A stretch of DNA of 64,000 nucleotides from Amycolatopsis sp. NBRC 101858 (GCF_030269325.1 NZ_BSTD01000001.1:1380681-1444680), one strand, 5' to 3'; shown: positions 1-10,108, numbered from the stretch's first letter. The notes: generated by a model from the sequence alone, not told the origin. Numbers and translations are program-made.

Positions 1-41
1 CCGCCGACTCCCGCGAGTACCTCCGAAGAAAGGCGGTCCGC

Positions 42-317
42 GTGGGCCTCATCCGGAAGTCCCTCATGATCGGCACGGCCGGGCTCGTGCGGGGCAGTAG
101 CAAGAAGCAGCGTGTCGCCAAGAAATCGCTGCGTGAGCTGCAGACGCAGACCCGGCTCCAGCGACAGGCACTCGCCCAGCAGGGCGAGGCGCCCGCCGCG
201 CAGCCTGCCGCGCCCACCGGGCCACCGGCCGGCTGGTACCCGTCGCCCCAGCGGCCCAGCGCGACGCAGTGGTGGGACGGATCCCGGTGGACGGAGCACT
301 TCAAGACGGCCGGCTAG
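42..317 (+). CDS. DUF2510 domain small protein
   Basis: A 91-residue protein of unknown function. Its C-terminal third carries the actinobacterial DUF2510 pattern, with GWYPSP near residue 64, then WWDG and RWTEH about a dozen residues later. The middle is rich in Q, A and P and looks like a flexible linker. The N-terminus (GLIRKSLMIGTAGLVRG) is mildly hydrophobic and basic. The start is a GTG preceded by a purine-rich GAAGAAAGG ribosome site. DUF2510 usually decorates membrane or envelope proteins as an accessory module, and here it is nearly the whole protein. No catalytic residues are visible. Confidence 0.75.
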   Translation: MGLIRKSLMIGTAGLVRGSSKKQRVAKKSLRELQTQTRLQRQALAQQGEAPAAQPAAPTGPPAGWYPSPQRPSATQWWDGSRWTEHFKTAG

Positions 318-406
318 GCCCCGGGCCGGTGAGCCGGTCGAAGATCCCCTTGGTGGCTGGCAGCATCGCGGCGAAATCGTAGCGGAGCGATCGGCTCGGG
401 AGGCGT

Positions 407-412
407 TATTGT
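407..412 (+). promoter_or_regulatory. -10 box of a leaderless paaX transcript
   Basis: TATTGT fits the actinobacterial TANNNT -10 consensus and lies six bases before the ATG at 419. Transcription would therefore begin at or next to the start codon. No Shine-Dalgarno sequence is visible, which agrees with a leaderless mRNA. Confidence 0.5.
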
Positions 413-418
413 GGCCCG

Positions 419-1261
419 ATGACGGCCGTACCCGAGGCAACCGAACTGGACGGCTCCGGCCGGGCGGCCCAGCCTCGCCAGCTCATCGTGACGGTGTACG
501 GCCTCTATTCGCGCACCGAGGGCGGCTGGCTCTCGGTCGCTTCGCTGATCGACCTGCTGGCCGCCGTCGGTGTCGACGAGCCCGCCGTGCGCTCGTCGAT
601 CTCCCGGCTGAAGCGGCGCGGGATCCTCGAAGCGGTGCGCCGGGGCGCGACGGCCGGGTACGAGCTGTCCGACGACGCTCGCGAGATCCTGCGCGAGGGC
701 GACGAGCGGATCTTCCGCCGCGGGCGCGCGACCGCGGCCGACGGCTGGCTGCTCGCGGTGTTCTCGGTGCCGGAGACCGAGCGGCACAAACGCCACCTCC
801 TGCGCACCCAGCTCGCCCGGATGGGCTTCGGCACCGCCGCATCCGGCGTCTGGATCGCCCCGGCGCACCTGCACGCGGCGACCGCCGAGGCCCTGACCCG
901 GCTCGGCCTGGCCGGGTACGCCGACCTGTTCCGCGCCGACCACCTGGCCTTCGGCGACGTCCGCGCGAAGGTCCGCGACTGGTGGGACCTCGACCGGCTC
1001 GACGAGCTGTACACGACGTTCCTCGACGAGCACGGCCCGGCACTGCGCCGCAAGTCCGTGACCGACGAGCAGGCCTTCGCCGACTACGTCCGGGTGCTGA
1101 CCGGCTGGCGGCGGATGCCCTACCTCGACCCGGGCCTGCCCGCGGAGTTCCTGCCCCGCGACTGGTCGGGGATCCGCGCGGCGGAGCTGTTCTTCGAGCT
1201 GCACGCCCAGCTGGAGGACCCGGCCCGGGCGTACGTCTCGAAGTCGATCACCTTCGGCTGA
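419..1261 (+). CDS. paaX: PaaX family transcriptional repressor
   Basis: A 280-residue regulator of the PaaX family. The family represses phenylacetate and other aryl-CoA degradation genes and is relieved by the aryl-CoA thioester. Residues 20-80 hold the winged helix (RQLIVTVYGLYSR, then VRSSISRLKRRG), followed by the central PaaX domain with the GVWIAP segment and the C-terminal domain ending near ELFFELHAQ. Length is normal for the family. It lies beside a RidA gene and the fused aryl-CoA monooxygenase/reductase at 1711, so that operon is the likely target. Its 3' end overlaps the convergent ridA gene by 14 bases. The ligand is inferred, not seen. Confidence 0.87.
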   Translation: MTAVPEATELDGSGRAAQPRQLIVTVYGLYSRTEGGWLSVASLIDLLAAVGVDEPAVRSSISRLKRRGILEAVRRGATAGYELSDDAREILREGDERIFRRGRATAADGWLLAVFSVPETERHKRHLLRTQLARMGFGTAASGVWIAPAHLHAATAEALTRLGLAGYADLFRADHLAFGDVRAKVRDWWDLDRLDELYTTFLDEHGPALRRKSVTDEQAFADYVRVLTGWRRMPYLDPGLPAEFLPRDWSGIRAAELFFELHAQLEDPARAYVSKSITFG

Positions 1262-1643
1262 CGACGGCGAAGCCCTGCACCTCGACGAGGGCCTCTTCGT
1301 CCCAGAGCCGGTCGACGCCGATGCCGGCCATCGCCGGGTACTCCGTGCCCGCCAACCTGCGCCAGACCGCGCCGATCTCGCGCGCGTGCGTCCGGTAGTC
1401 CGCCATGTCGACGATGTAGATCGTCACGCTGCAGAGGTCCTCCGGGGAACCGCCCGCCGCACGCAGGGACGTCAGCAGGTTGCCGAGCGCGCGCTCGAAC
1501 TGCTCGACCACGCCGTCGCCGACGATCTTGTTCGACGCGTCCAGCGCCGTCTGCCCGGCGAGGAAGACCACGCGCCCTTCGGCCACCACCGCGTGCGAGA
1601 ACCCGGACGGCTTGCCCAGCTCCGGCGGGTTGATGCGTTCCAT
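1248..1643 (-). CDS. ridA: RidA/YjgF/UK114 family protein
   Basis: A 131-residue RidA-family protein. Members are trimeric cytosolic enzymes that hydrolyse reactive enamine or imine intermediates, and some act inside aromatic or amino-acid degradation routes. The family core is visible: a FLAGQTALDA segment after strand 2, the VEQFERALGNLLTSLRAAGG helix, and C-terminal PAMAGIGVDRL and VEVQGFAVV segments. ATG 1643 is preferred over GTG 1652 because a TACGGT -10 box lies seven bases upstream, suggesting leaderless expression. It is transcribed divergently from the aryl-CoA monooxygenase/reductase and may clear an unstable intermediate of that pathway; this role is inference. Confidence 0.85.
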   Translation of the reverse strand: MERINPPELGKPSGFSHAVVAEGRVVFLAGQTALDASNKIVGDGVVEQFERALGNLLTSLRAAGGSPEDLCSVTIYIVDMADYRTHAREIGAVWRRLAGTEYPAMAGIGVDRLWDEEALVEVQGFAVVSRR

Positions 1644-1673
1644 GCGGGACACCGTACGCCATCTTTCGCGTTA

Positions 1674-1703
1674 TTGACGGTCGTAGTGGTGACGACATAC
1701 CCT
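1674..1703 (+). promoter_or_regulatory. Promoter of the aryl-CoA monooxygenase operon
   Basis: TTGACG (1674-1679) and TACCCT (1698-1703) are separated by 18 bases and make a good sigma70-like promoter. The GTG start at 1711 follows the -10 box by seven bases with no ribosome site, so the transcript is probably leaderless. The divergent ridA promoter overlaps the same 70-bp interval, so one repressor could control both. Confidence 0.55.
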
Positions 1704-1710
1704 GGACGGC

Positions 1711-4053
1711 GTGCGTATCGCGGTCATCGGTGGCGGCCCGGCGGGTCTGTACTTCGCCGCGCTGGCGAAACAGCTCGGCCCCGGACACGAGATCACCGTC
1801 TGGGAGCGCAACGCGCCGGATGACACGTTCGGCTTCGGCGTCGTCTTCTCCGACGAGACGCTCGGCGGCATCGAGCACGCCGACGCGGCGGTGCACGAAG
1901 CGATGCGCGCCGAGTTCGCGCGCTGGGACGACATCGACGTCCACTACCGCGGCACGGTCACCACCTCGGGCGGCCACGGCTTCGCCGCGATGAGCCGCAA
2001 GCGCTTGCTCGGCATCCTCCAGAGCCGCTGCGCCGAACTCGGCGTCGGCCTCCACTTCCGCGAAGAGGCCCCGGCGGACCTCGACGGCTACGACCTGGTC
2101 ATCGCCGCCGACGGCGTCAATTCACCGACGCGCGCCAAGTACGCCGAGACGTTCCGGCCGAGCATCGAGACGCGCCGGTGCCGCTACATCTGGCTGGGCA
2201 CGGACCTCGTGTTCGACGCCTTCAAGTTCTACGTCCTCGAGACGCCCGCCGGGATCATGCAGATCCACGGCTACCCCTACGGCCGCGACGGCAGCACGTT
2301 CATCCTCGAGGTGCAGGAAGACGTCTGGCAGCGGACGTTCGGGCCGATCGCGGCCACCGCGCTCAAGCCGGGCGAGAGCGACGAGAAGTCGATCGCGCTG
2401 ATCCGCGAGCTGTGTGCCGACGTCCTCGGTGGGCACAAGATCATGGCGAACAACTCCAAGTGGGTCTCGTTCGGCACCGTCCGCTGCGAGACGTGGGTGC
2501 ACGGCAACGTCGTCCTCCTCGGCGACGCCGCGCACACCGCGCACTTCTCGATCGGCTCCGGCACGAAGCTGGCGATGGAAGACGCGCTCGCGCTGGCCGC
2601 CTGCCTGCACGAAAACGAAGGCGTCGCCGAGGCGCTCAAGGCGTACGAGCTGGAACGGCGGCCGGTCGTCCAGTCGACGCAGCGTGCCGCGCAGGCGAGC
2701 CTGGAGTGGTTCGAGAACATCGCGCAGTACGCCCACCAGGAGCCACCGCAGTTCGCGTTCAACATCCTCACGCGCAGCCGCCGCGTCACCTACGACAACC
2801 TCCGCCTGCGCGATCGGGAGTTCGCGACCGAGCTGGACCACTGGTTCGCGACGTCGCTCGGGACGACGTCACGGCCGCCGATGTTCCAGCCGTTCAAGCT
2901 CGGCGAACTGGAGCTGCCCAACCGGGTCGTCGTTTCGCCGATGGACATGTACTCGGCGGCCGACGGCGTGCCCGGCGACTTCCACCTGGTGCACCTGGGC
3001 AGCAAGGCCCTCGGCGGCGCCGGGCTGGTGATGACCGAGATGGTCTGCGTCTCGCCCGAAGGCCGGATCACGCCCGGCTGCGGCGGTCTCTACACGGCCG
3101 AGCAGGAAGCGGGCTGGAAGCGGGTTGTCGACTTCGTGCACGCGCAGTCGCCCGCGCGCATCGGTGTCCAACTGGGACACTCGGGCCGCAAGGGCTCGAC
3201 GAAGCTCATGTGGGACGGCATCGACGAACCCCTTCCCGAAGACAACTGGGAAGTCTGCGCTCCTTCCGCGCTGGCGTACTCCGACCGCAACCAGATCCCG
3301 CGCGAACTGTCCACTTCGGACATGGCGACGATCCGCGACGAGTTCGTCGCGTGCGCGCACGCGGCCGCCCGCGCCGGCTTCGACGTCCTCGAACTGCACT
3401 GCGCGCACGGCTATCTGCTGTCGTCGTTCCTCTCTCCGCTGACCAACCGGCGCACTGACGACTACGGCGGCTCACTGGAGAACCGGCTGCGGTTCCCGCT
3501 CGAAGTATTCGACGCGGTCCGCGCGGCCTGGCCCGCCGAGCGCCCGATGACCGTCCGGATCTCGGCGACCGACTGGGCGGACGGCGGCATCGACGCGGAC
3601 GACTCCGTCGAAATCGCCCGCGCCTTCGCCGCCCACGGCGCGGCGGGCATCGACGTCTCGACCGGCCAGGTCGTCTGCGACGAGAAGCCGCAGTACGGCC
3701 GCAGCTACCAGACGCCGTACGCGGACCGGATCCGCAACGAGATCGGCGAGGAGTACGGCATCGCGGTGATCGCCGTCGGCGCGATCTCCTCCTACGACGA
3801 CGTCAACTCGCTGATCCTGGCCGGCCGCGCGGATCTCTGCGCCCTGGGCCGCACGCACCTCTATGATCCACAGTGGACACTGCACGCGGCAGCCGAACAG
3901 GGGTACGCGATGCCGTGGCCGAAACCGTTCGCTGCGGGCAGCCGGAAACCGCAGTCCGGGCGCACCGACGGCCCGGAGCCGCGGCTCGACCTCGTCCGGT
4001 CGGGGCCGACCGGCACCGCCCACGCACGCTGGCGACCGGGAGCCCCCGCATGA
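1711..4053 (+). CDS. Bifunctional aryl-CoA monooxygenase/reductase
   Basis: A 780-residue fusion. The N-terminal half (about 1-380) is an FAD-dependent hydroxylase with a GGGPAG dinucleotide motif at residues 7-12 and an FAD-contacting GDAAH motif near 270. The C-terminal half (from about 389) is an old-yellow-enzyme-type NADH:flavin oxidoreductase with LPNRVVVSPM, a HCAHGYLLSSFLSP segment near 560 and GGSLENR. This layout matches 2-aminobenzoyl-CoA monooxygenase/reductase and the bifunctional salicylyl-CoA 5-hydroxylase/oxidoreductase family, which dearomatise an aryl-CoA. The exact substrate cannot be read from sequence. The last 35 residues are a basic, proline-rich tail. It overlaps the downstream acyl-CoA dehydrogenase by ATGA. 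Confidence 0.88.
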   Translation: MRIAVIGGGPAGLYFAALAKQLGPGHEITVWERNAPDDTFGFGVVFSDETLGGIEHADAAVHEAMRAEFARWDDIDVHYRGTVTTSGGHGFAAMSRKRLLGILQSRCAELGVGLHFREEAPADLDGYDLVIAADGVNSPTRAKYAETFRPSIETRRCRYIWLGTDLVFDAFKFYVLETPAGIMQIHGYPYGRDGSTFILEVQEDVWQRTFGPIAATALKPGESDEKSIALIRELCADVLGGHKIMANNSKWVSFGTVRCETWVHGNVVLLGDAAHTAHFSIGSGTKLAMEDALALAACLHENEGVAEALKAYELERRPVVQSTQRAAQASLEWFENIAQYAHQEPPQFAFNILTRSRRVTYDNLRLRDREFATELDHWFATSLGTTSRPPMFQPFKLGELELPNRVVVSPMDMYSAADGVPGDFHLVHLGSKALGGAGLVMTEMVCVSPEGRITPGCGGLYTAEQEAGWKRVVDFVHAQSPARIGVQLGHSGRKGSTKLMWDGIDEPLPEDNWEVCAPSALAYSDRNQIPRELSTSDMATIRDEFVACAHAAARAGFDVLELHCAHGYLLSSFLSPLTNRRTDDYGGSLENRLRFPLEVFDAVRAAWPAERPMTVRISATDWADGGIDADDSVEIARAFAAHGAAGIDVSTGQVVCDEKPQYGRSYQTPYADRIRNEIGEEYGIAVIAVGAISSYDDVNSLILAGRADLCALGRTHLYDPQWTLHAAAEQGYAMPWPKPFAAGSRKPQSGRTDGPEPRLDLVRSGPTGTAHARWRPGAPA

Positions 4054-5210
4054 CCTTCGCCCTCGACCCCGGCCAGCAGGCCTTCGCCGCGGAAGTCCGG
4101 CGGCTGGCCGAAGACCGGCTGCGCCCGCTCGCCGAGTCCGGTGTGGAGGGTGCGGTGAACCGGCCGCTGCTCAAGGAGATGGGCGCGCTCGGCATGCTCG
4201 CGCGGCTCTTCCCCGGCGTCGCCGAGGGAAAGCCGTCTCGCCAGGCGGCCGCGACGGACCTGTGCATCCTGCGCGAGAACCTCGCCACGGTGAACACCGA
4301 AGCCGAGACGGCCTTGGCGTTGCAGGGACTGGGAAGTTACCCGGTCCTCCAGTCCGGACAGGACGATCAGGTCGCGAAGTGGCTGCCCGCGGTGGCCACC
4401 GGCGACGCGGTGGCGGCGTTCGCGCTGACCGAGCCGGACGCCGGTTCGGACGCGGCCGCGCTGTCCCTGGCGGCGGAGCCCGACGGTGACGGCTGGCGCC
4501 TGACCGGCGAGAAGATGTGGATCTCGAACGCGCCGGAAGCCGATTTCTACACGGTCTTCGCGCGCACCACGCAAGGCGCGGGGTCGCGTGGCGTCAGCGC
4601 GTTCGTCGTCCCCGCCGACCGGCCGGGGCTCGGCGGCGAGCACCTCGACCTGGTGAGCCCGCACCCGATCGGCACGGTCACGTTCGACGGCGTCGAGGTC
4701 CGCCGCGAGGAACTGCTCGGCGAAGAGAACCGCGGCTTCGCGGTGGCGATGCGGACGCTCGACCTGTTCCGCCCGAGCGTCGGCGCGTTCGCCGTCGGGA
4801 TGGCGCAGGCGGCGCTCGACGCCACTGTGGACTACACCGGGCAGCGGGAAGCCTTTGGTGGCCCGCTGATCAAGCAGCAGGCCGTCGCCCATGCGCTCGC
4901 CGAGATGGCCACCCGCACCGAAGCCGCGCGGCTCCTGGTCTACGCGGCCGCGGGTGCCTACGACGCGGGCGAGCAGAACCTCGGCGGCCGCGCGGCGATG
5001 GCGAAGCTGTTCGCCACGGAAGCCGCGCAGTTCGTCGTCGACTCCGCGGTCCAGCTGCACGGCGCCCGCGCCTTGCGCCGCGGGCACCTGCTCGAACACC
5101 TCTACCGCGAAGTCCGCGCCCCGCGCATCTACGAAGGCGCGTCGGAGATCCAGCGGACGATCATCGCGCGATGGCTGGCTTCGGCTTCCGGTCCAGCCAC
5201 CACTGGCTGA
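4050..5210 (+). CDS. Acyl-CoA dehydrogenase
   Basis: A 386-residue FAD-dependent acyl-CoA dehydrogenase. It has the N-terminal helical domain, the middle-domain FALTEPDAGSDA and GEKMWISNA segments and the C-terminal RIYEGASEIQR motif, with the expected catalytic base at Glu362. The ATG overlaps the stop of the upstream monooxygenase/reductase, so the two are translationally coupled and probably act in one aromatic-CoA route. The substrate is likely a ring-reduced or ring-opened CoA intermediate (inference). The 3' end overlaps the convergent DUF2306 gene by 50 bases. Confidence 0.88.
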   Translation: MTFALDPGQQAFAAEVRRLAEDRLRPLAESGVEGAVNRPLLKEMGALGMLARLFPGVAEGKPSRQAAATDLCILRENLATVNTEAETALALQGLGSYPVLQSGQDDQVAKWLPAVATGDAVAAFALTEPDAGSDAAALSLAAEPDGDGWRLTGEKMWISNAPEADFYTVFARTTQGAGSRGVSAFVVPADRPGLGGEHLDLVSPHPIGTVTFDGVEVRREELLGEENRGFAVAMRTLDLFRPSVGAFAVGMAQAALDATVDYTGQREAFGGPLIKQQAVAHALAEMATRTEAARLLVYAAAGAYDAGEQNLGGRAAMAKLFATEAAQFVVDSAVQLHGARALRRGHLLEHLYREVRAPRIYEGASEIQRTIIARWLASASGPATTG

Positions 5211-5838
5211 GCAGCAGCAGGGTGAGCACGCTCATCGTGCCCGCCAGCGTCGAAGCGGCTTGGAAGAGCGCGGCCTGGTCGGGGTAGTGCGGGCCGAGCG
5301 CGATGAACGCGATCGGCGCGTAAACCCGGCTGAGCAACGTGTTCATGGTCATCGCGAAGCTGCGGATCATCCACCGCCGGTGATCGGCGTACCGGCGCTG
5401 CCGGGTCGCGCGGAAGCCGGCGATGGTGAACCCGAGCCACAGCAGCGCCGCGACGACGTTCAGCACCCCGGCCGCCGGGCCGAACGGGCTGAACAGGGCG
5501 ATGGTCAGCGCCATGAGCGCGGACGGGATCGCGCCGCCGAAGACGTAGACGCGGCCGATGCGGCGGTGGGCGACCGGGTGCGTGCGCCGCAGCCACGGCC
5601 AGACCTGCAGGATGACGCCGACGATGGCGATCGTGCCGAAGAGGATGTGCCCGACGAGGAACCAGTAGTGCGCGGCGAACCCCGGCGGCGCGGGGACGCG
5701 GGACTGCGCGGGGTCCAGCGTGAGGTACGGCGGCACCGAGTAGGCGAGGAAGACGGCGACCAGCAGGGCCAGGGGCGCCATCCACGGCCGCCGCCACCAC
5801 GTCTTGCCCGGTCTCGCGTCCGGCAGGGTGGTCGTCAT
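5161..5838 (-). CDS. DUF2306 membrane protein (copy 2)
   Basis: A 225-residue integral membrane protein of the DUF2306 family, whose function is unknown. About six hydrophobic segments are visible, starting with MAPLALLVAVFLAYS after a basic, tryptophan-rich WWRRPW stretch. Conserved blocks are LDPAQSRVP, AHYWFLVGH, WPWLRRTHPVAHR and DHRRWMIRS. The many His and Arg residues at membrane boundaries recall heme or quinone proteins, but that is only a guess. It is a close paralogue of the gene immediately upstream, and its ATG overlaps that stop (ATGA). The pair is a tandem duplication in one operon. Confidence 0.82.
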   Translation of the reverse strand: MTTTLPDARPGKTWWRRPWMAPLALLVAVFLAYSVPPYLTLDPAQSRVPAPPGFAAHYWFLVGHILFGTIAIVGVILQVWPWLRRTHPVAHRRIGRVYVFGGAIPSALMALTIALFSPFGPAAGVLNVVAALLWLGFTIAGFRATRQRRYADHRRWMIRSFAMTMNTLLSRVYAPIAFIALGPHYPDQAALFQAASTLAGTMSVLTLLLLSQWWLDRKPKPAIAR

Positions 5839-6554
5839 CGCACACCGGCCGGCTTGCGCGCGGGGCGGCGCTCCAGGATCAGCTGGCTGACGACCAGCGC
5901 GAAGAAGAGCCCACCCCAGGAAGAAAGGGCGCCGACGCTCTGGCTGTAGGCGAGCTCGCTGCCGCCGAAGGTGGTCGGGATCTGCGGTTCCAGCACGATC
6001 ATCGCGATCGGCGAGATCACCCGGTTGACGATGATCGAGAAGGTCAGCGTCACACTGCGGATCATCCACTTGCGGTGATCGCCGAAGCGGCGCTCCCGCA
6101 CGGCCCGCCAGCCGGCGATGGTGCACCCGATCCACAGCACCGCGGCGAGGACGTCGCTGACGCGCGTCACCGGGCCGAACGGGCTCTGCGACCCGATGGT
6201 GAGGGCCATCAGCCCGGAGGGCAGCACGCCGGCGAAGACGTATGCGCGGCCGGCGTAGCGGTGGACCACGGGGTGCGTCCGGCGCAGCCACGGCCAGATC
6301 TGCAGGACGGCGCCGATCATCGCGACCGAACCGAAGACGACGTGCCCGACGAGGAACCAGTAGTGCGCCGGGAACCCCTCGGGCGCGGGCACCCGCGACT
6401 GGGCGGGGTCGAGGGCCAGGTAGGGCGGCAGCGAGAAGGAGAGGAAGGCGAGCACGACGAGGGCCAGCGGGCCGATCCACGGCCGTCGCCACCAGGCCGT
6501 CGTGGCCTCGGCCGCCGTGGGCGGGATGGGTTTGGGCGCTGTCCGGACCGCCAT
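5835..6554 (-). CDS. DUF2306 membrane protein (copy 1)
   Basis: A 239-residue member of the same family as its downstream neighbour, with matching blocks (LDPAQSRVP, AHYWFLVGH, WPWLRRTHPVVHR, DHRKWMIRS) and a similar number of membrane segments. The C-terminus differs: it ends in a basic ERRPARKPAG tail and has an extra Ser/Gly-rich loop near GGSELAYSQS. An AGGGGGA ribosome site precedes the ATG. It is the first gene of a two-gene leftward operon whose 3' end overlaps the acyl-CoA dehydrogenase. Function unknown. Confidence 0.82.
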   Translation of the reverse strand: MAVRTAPKPIPPTAAEATTAWWRRPWIGPLALVVLAFLSFSLPPYLALDPAQSRVPAPEGFPAHYWFLVGHVVFGSVAMIGAVLQIWPWLRRTHPVVHRYAGRAYVFAGVLPSGLMALTIGSQSPFGPVTRVSDVLAAVLWIGCTIAGWRAVRERRFGDHRKWMIRSVTLTFSIIVNRVISPIAMIVLEPQIPTTFGGSELAYSQSVGALSSWGGLFFALVVSQLILERRPARKPAGVR

Positions 6555-6641
6555 GGTTCCCCCTGTCAGTCGTTTCGGGATCTTGCCCGTCCGACGTTAG
6601 GGGTGCTCAGGGGTGGCCAACCATGGTGCGCACCACCGACG

Positions 6642-6667
6642 CGGGGGTGGGGTGTACCCCACCCCCG
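6642..6667 (-). terminator. Terminator of the ABC/GH1 operon
   Basis: An 11-bp G/C stem (6642-6652 with 6657-6667) closes a TGTA tetraloop and lies 11 bases beyond the GH1 stop codon. There is no clear U-tract, which is common in high-GC actinobacteria. It separates the saccharide operon from the DUF2306 pair. Confidence 0.6.
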
Positions 6668-6677
6668 ACCGGGTGAC

Positions 6678-8081
6678 TCAGCTGCCGCGGACCCGCCGCA
6701 CCGTGTCGCGGTAGAAGTAGCCGCTCTGCTTGATCGTGCGCTCCTGCGTCTCGTAGTCCACGCGGATCAGGCCGAACCGCTTCGCGTACCCGTAGGCCCA
6801 CTCGAAGTTGTCCAAAAGGGACCATGCGAAGTACCCGCGCACGTCGGCGCCCGCGTTGCGCGCCGCCGCCACCGCGGCGATGTGCGAGGCCAGGTACGCC
6901 GTGCGCTGCTCGTCGCGGACGAAGCCCGACGAGTCCGGGTCGTCGTCGAACGCCGAGCCGTTCTCCGTGATGTACATCGGCAGGCCCGGGTAGTCGCGCC
7001 CGAGCCGGGTCAGCAGCTCCGTGAACTTGTCCGGCAGGATCTCCCAGCCCATCGCCGTCGTCGGCTCGCCGAACGGGATCGTCCGGGACGTCGGCACGCC
7101 GTCGTCGTCGACCGCGCGGCCGGTCTCGTCCACGCCCGAGAACTGCTGGCCGAAGTAGTAGTTCACGCCCAGGAAGTCCAGCGGGGTCGAGATCACCGCC
7201 AGGTCGCCGTCCTGGATCGGCAGCTTGACGCCCCGGGCGGCCAGGTCCTCGACCACGTCGGCCGGGTACTCGCCGCGCACCAGCGGGTCCAGGTAGACCC
7301 GGACGCCGAGGCCGTCGGCCTGCCGCGCCGCGCGGACGTCCTCTTCCGAGTCCGTCGCCGGGTCGGCCGTGCACATGTTGAGCGTGATGCCGAACTCCGT
7401 GTCCGGCGGGGCCGCCTCGCGCATCCGCTGCGTCGCGAGACCGTGGCCCAGCAGCAGGTGGTGCACCGCGTGCAGCCCGGCCGCGTAGTCCCGCCGCCCC
7501 GGCGCCATCACGCCGTGCACGTACCCGTGCATCGCCGAGCACCACGGCTCGTTCAGCGTGGTCCAGTGGCGCACCCGGTCCTTGAGCCGGTCGAACACCA
7601 GCATCGCGTAGTCCGCGAACCGGTACGCCGTGTCGCGCGCCGGCCAGCCGCCCGCGTCCTCCAGCTCCTGCGGCAGGTCCCAGTGGTACAGCGTCAGCCA
7701 CGGCGCGATGCCCTTGCCGAGCGTCTCGTCGACCAGCCGGTCGTAGAACCCGATGCCCGCCTCGTTGACGCCGCCGCGCCCGCGCGGCTGGACCCGGGGC
7801 CACGCCACGGAAAACCGGTAGGTGTCCGCACCGAGCTCGTTCACCAGCTCGATGTCCGCCGGCATCCGGTGGTAGTGGTCGCACGCCACTTCACCGGTGT
7901 CGTTGTTGTCGATCGCCCACGGGACCTGGCAGAAAGTGTCCCAAATGGACGGAGTGCGCCCGTCTTCCGCGATCGCGCCTTCGATCTGGTACGCGGCGGT
8001 CGCCACGCCCCAGCGGAAGTCCGGCGGCAGCGTGTCGATCAGCGCCTGCTGTTCGGCGGTCGCGGCTGTGGTCTCGGTCAA
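6678..8081 (-). CDS. GH1 beta-glucosidase
   Basis: A 467-residue cytoplasmic family-1 glycoside hydrolase with no signal peptide. The acid/base Glu178 lies in TLNEP and the nucleophile Glu373 in ITENG. The FRWGVATAAYQIEGA N-terminal signature and the WSLLDNFEW aglycone segment are also present. The start is a TTG with GGAGGA eight bases upstream. It is the last gene of an ABC-transporter operon, 41 bases after the second ATPase gene, so it probably hydrolyses imported beta-linked glucose oligosaccharides such as laminaribiose, gentiobiose or cellobiose. The linkage preference is not readable from the sequence. Confidence 0.93.
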   Translation of the reverse strand: MTETTAATAEQQALIDTLPPDFRWGVATAAYQIEGAIAEDGRTPSIWDTFCQVPWAIDNNDTGEVACDHYHRMPADIELVNELGADTYRFSVAWPRVQPRGRGGVNEAGIGFYDRLVDETLGKGIAPWLTLYHWDLPQELEDAGGWPARDTAYRFADYAMLVFDRLKDRVRHWTTLNEPWCSAMHGYVHGVMAPGRRDYAAGLHAVHHLLLGHGLATQRMREAAPPDTEFGITLNMCTADPATDSEEDVRAARQADGLGVRVYLDPLVRGEYPADVVEDLAARGVKLPIQDGDLAVISTPLDFLGVNYYFGQQFSGVDETGRAVDDDGVPTSRTIPFGEPTTAMGWEILPDKFTELLTRLGRDYPGLPMYITENGSAFDDDPDSSGFVRDEQRTAYLASHIAAVAAARNAGADVRGYFAWSLLDNFEWAYGYAKRFGLIRVDYETQERTIKQSGYFYRDTVRRVRGS

Positions 8082-8122
8082 GGCGGGTCTCCTCCAGGTG
8101 GACCGGATAGGACAGACGGCGT

Positions 8123-9114
<992 letters not shown>

Positions 9115-9118
<4 letters not shown>

Positions 9119-10107
9119 GGCTGTTCCTCCCGCCCGAGCACGGGCGTGAAGCCCACGCGCATGCGATGCGTCCGTCCGTCGGCGCCCTTGACGCGCGCCT
9201 TGCCGCTGCCGCGCAGGCGCGGGCTGACGAACTCGTCGATGCCGAAGTTGAGCAGGGACAGCGCGGTGCCGAGGATCGCGATCGCCAGCCCGGCCGGCAC
9301 GAACCACCACCACGCGCCCTGCGCGAGGGCCTGCTGGCTCTGCGCCCAGAACAGGATCGTGCCCCAGTTCCAGTTGGACAGTCCCGAGACGCCGACGAAC
9401 GCGAGCGTGATCTCCGACATCACCGCGAAGATCACCGTGCCGACGAAGCTGGACGCGATCACCGCGGTCAGGTTGGGGAGGATCTCGAAGAAGATGATCC
9501 GCCACGTCGACTCGCCGGTCGCCCGGGCGGCTTCGACGTATTCCCGGCCGCGCAACGAAAGCGTCTGGGCACGCAGAACTCGCGCGCCCCACGCCCACGA
9601 CGTGAACCCGATGATCACCGCCACCAGGATGTCACCGCCGGTGGGCACCGCGCTGCCGATGATGATGATCAGCGGCAGCGCCGGGATCACCAGGAACACG
9701 TTGGACAGCGCGGAAAGCCCCTCGCCCGGCGTGCCGCCGAGGTAGCCGGACGTCACGCCGACGATGACGGCGAGGACCGTCGCCACGATCCCGGCGGCCA
9801 GCCCGACGAGCATGACGCTGCGGGTGCCGACCACCACCTGGCTGAAGATGTCCTGGCCGAGGTGGGTGGTGCCGAACCAGTGCCGGCCCGACGGCCCCTC
9901 CAGCAGGTCGTTGCTGCGCGCCGACGGGTCGTACGGCGCGATCCACTCCCCGATGACCGCGATCACGACGAAGAACACGAGCACGCTCAGCCCGGTGATC
10001 GTCTTGCCGCCGGTCAGGAACCGGAACCGGCGCCGCTTCGACCGGCCGGCGATCGCGTCGACGGGGAGAGCTTGGGCGGCTTTGACGTCCGCCGCGGGTA
10101 CGGCCAT
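9115..10107 (-). CDS. ABC permease of DppC/OppC type
   Basis: A 330-residue inner-membrane permease. It has one N-terminal helix (about 37-56) with the WIAPYDP motif typical of DppC, then the LGTDxxGxD-like segment GTTHLGQDIFS and five more helices of the BPD domain. The EAA loop reads EYVEAARATGESTWR. The C-terminus is a basic cytoplasmic tail. It lies between the DppB-like permease (one base upstream) and the DppD-like ATPase (ATGA). It forms the import channel with the DppB-like subunit. Confidence 0.9.
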
Positions 10108-10108
10108 G

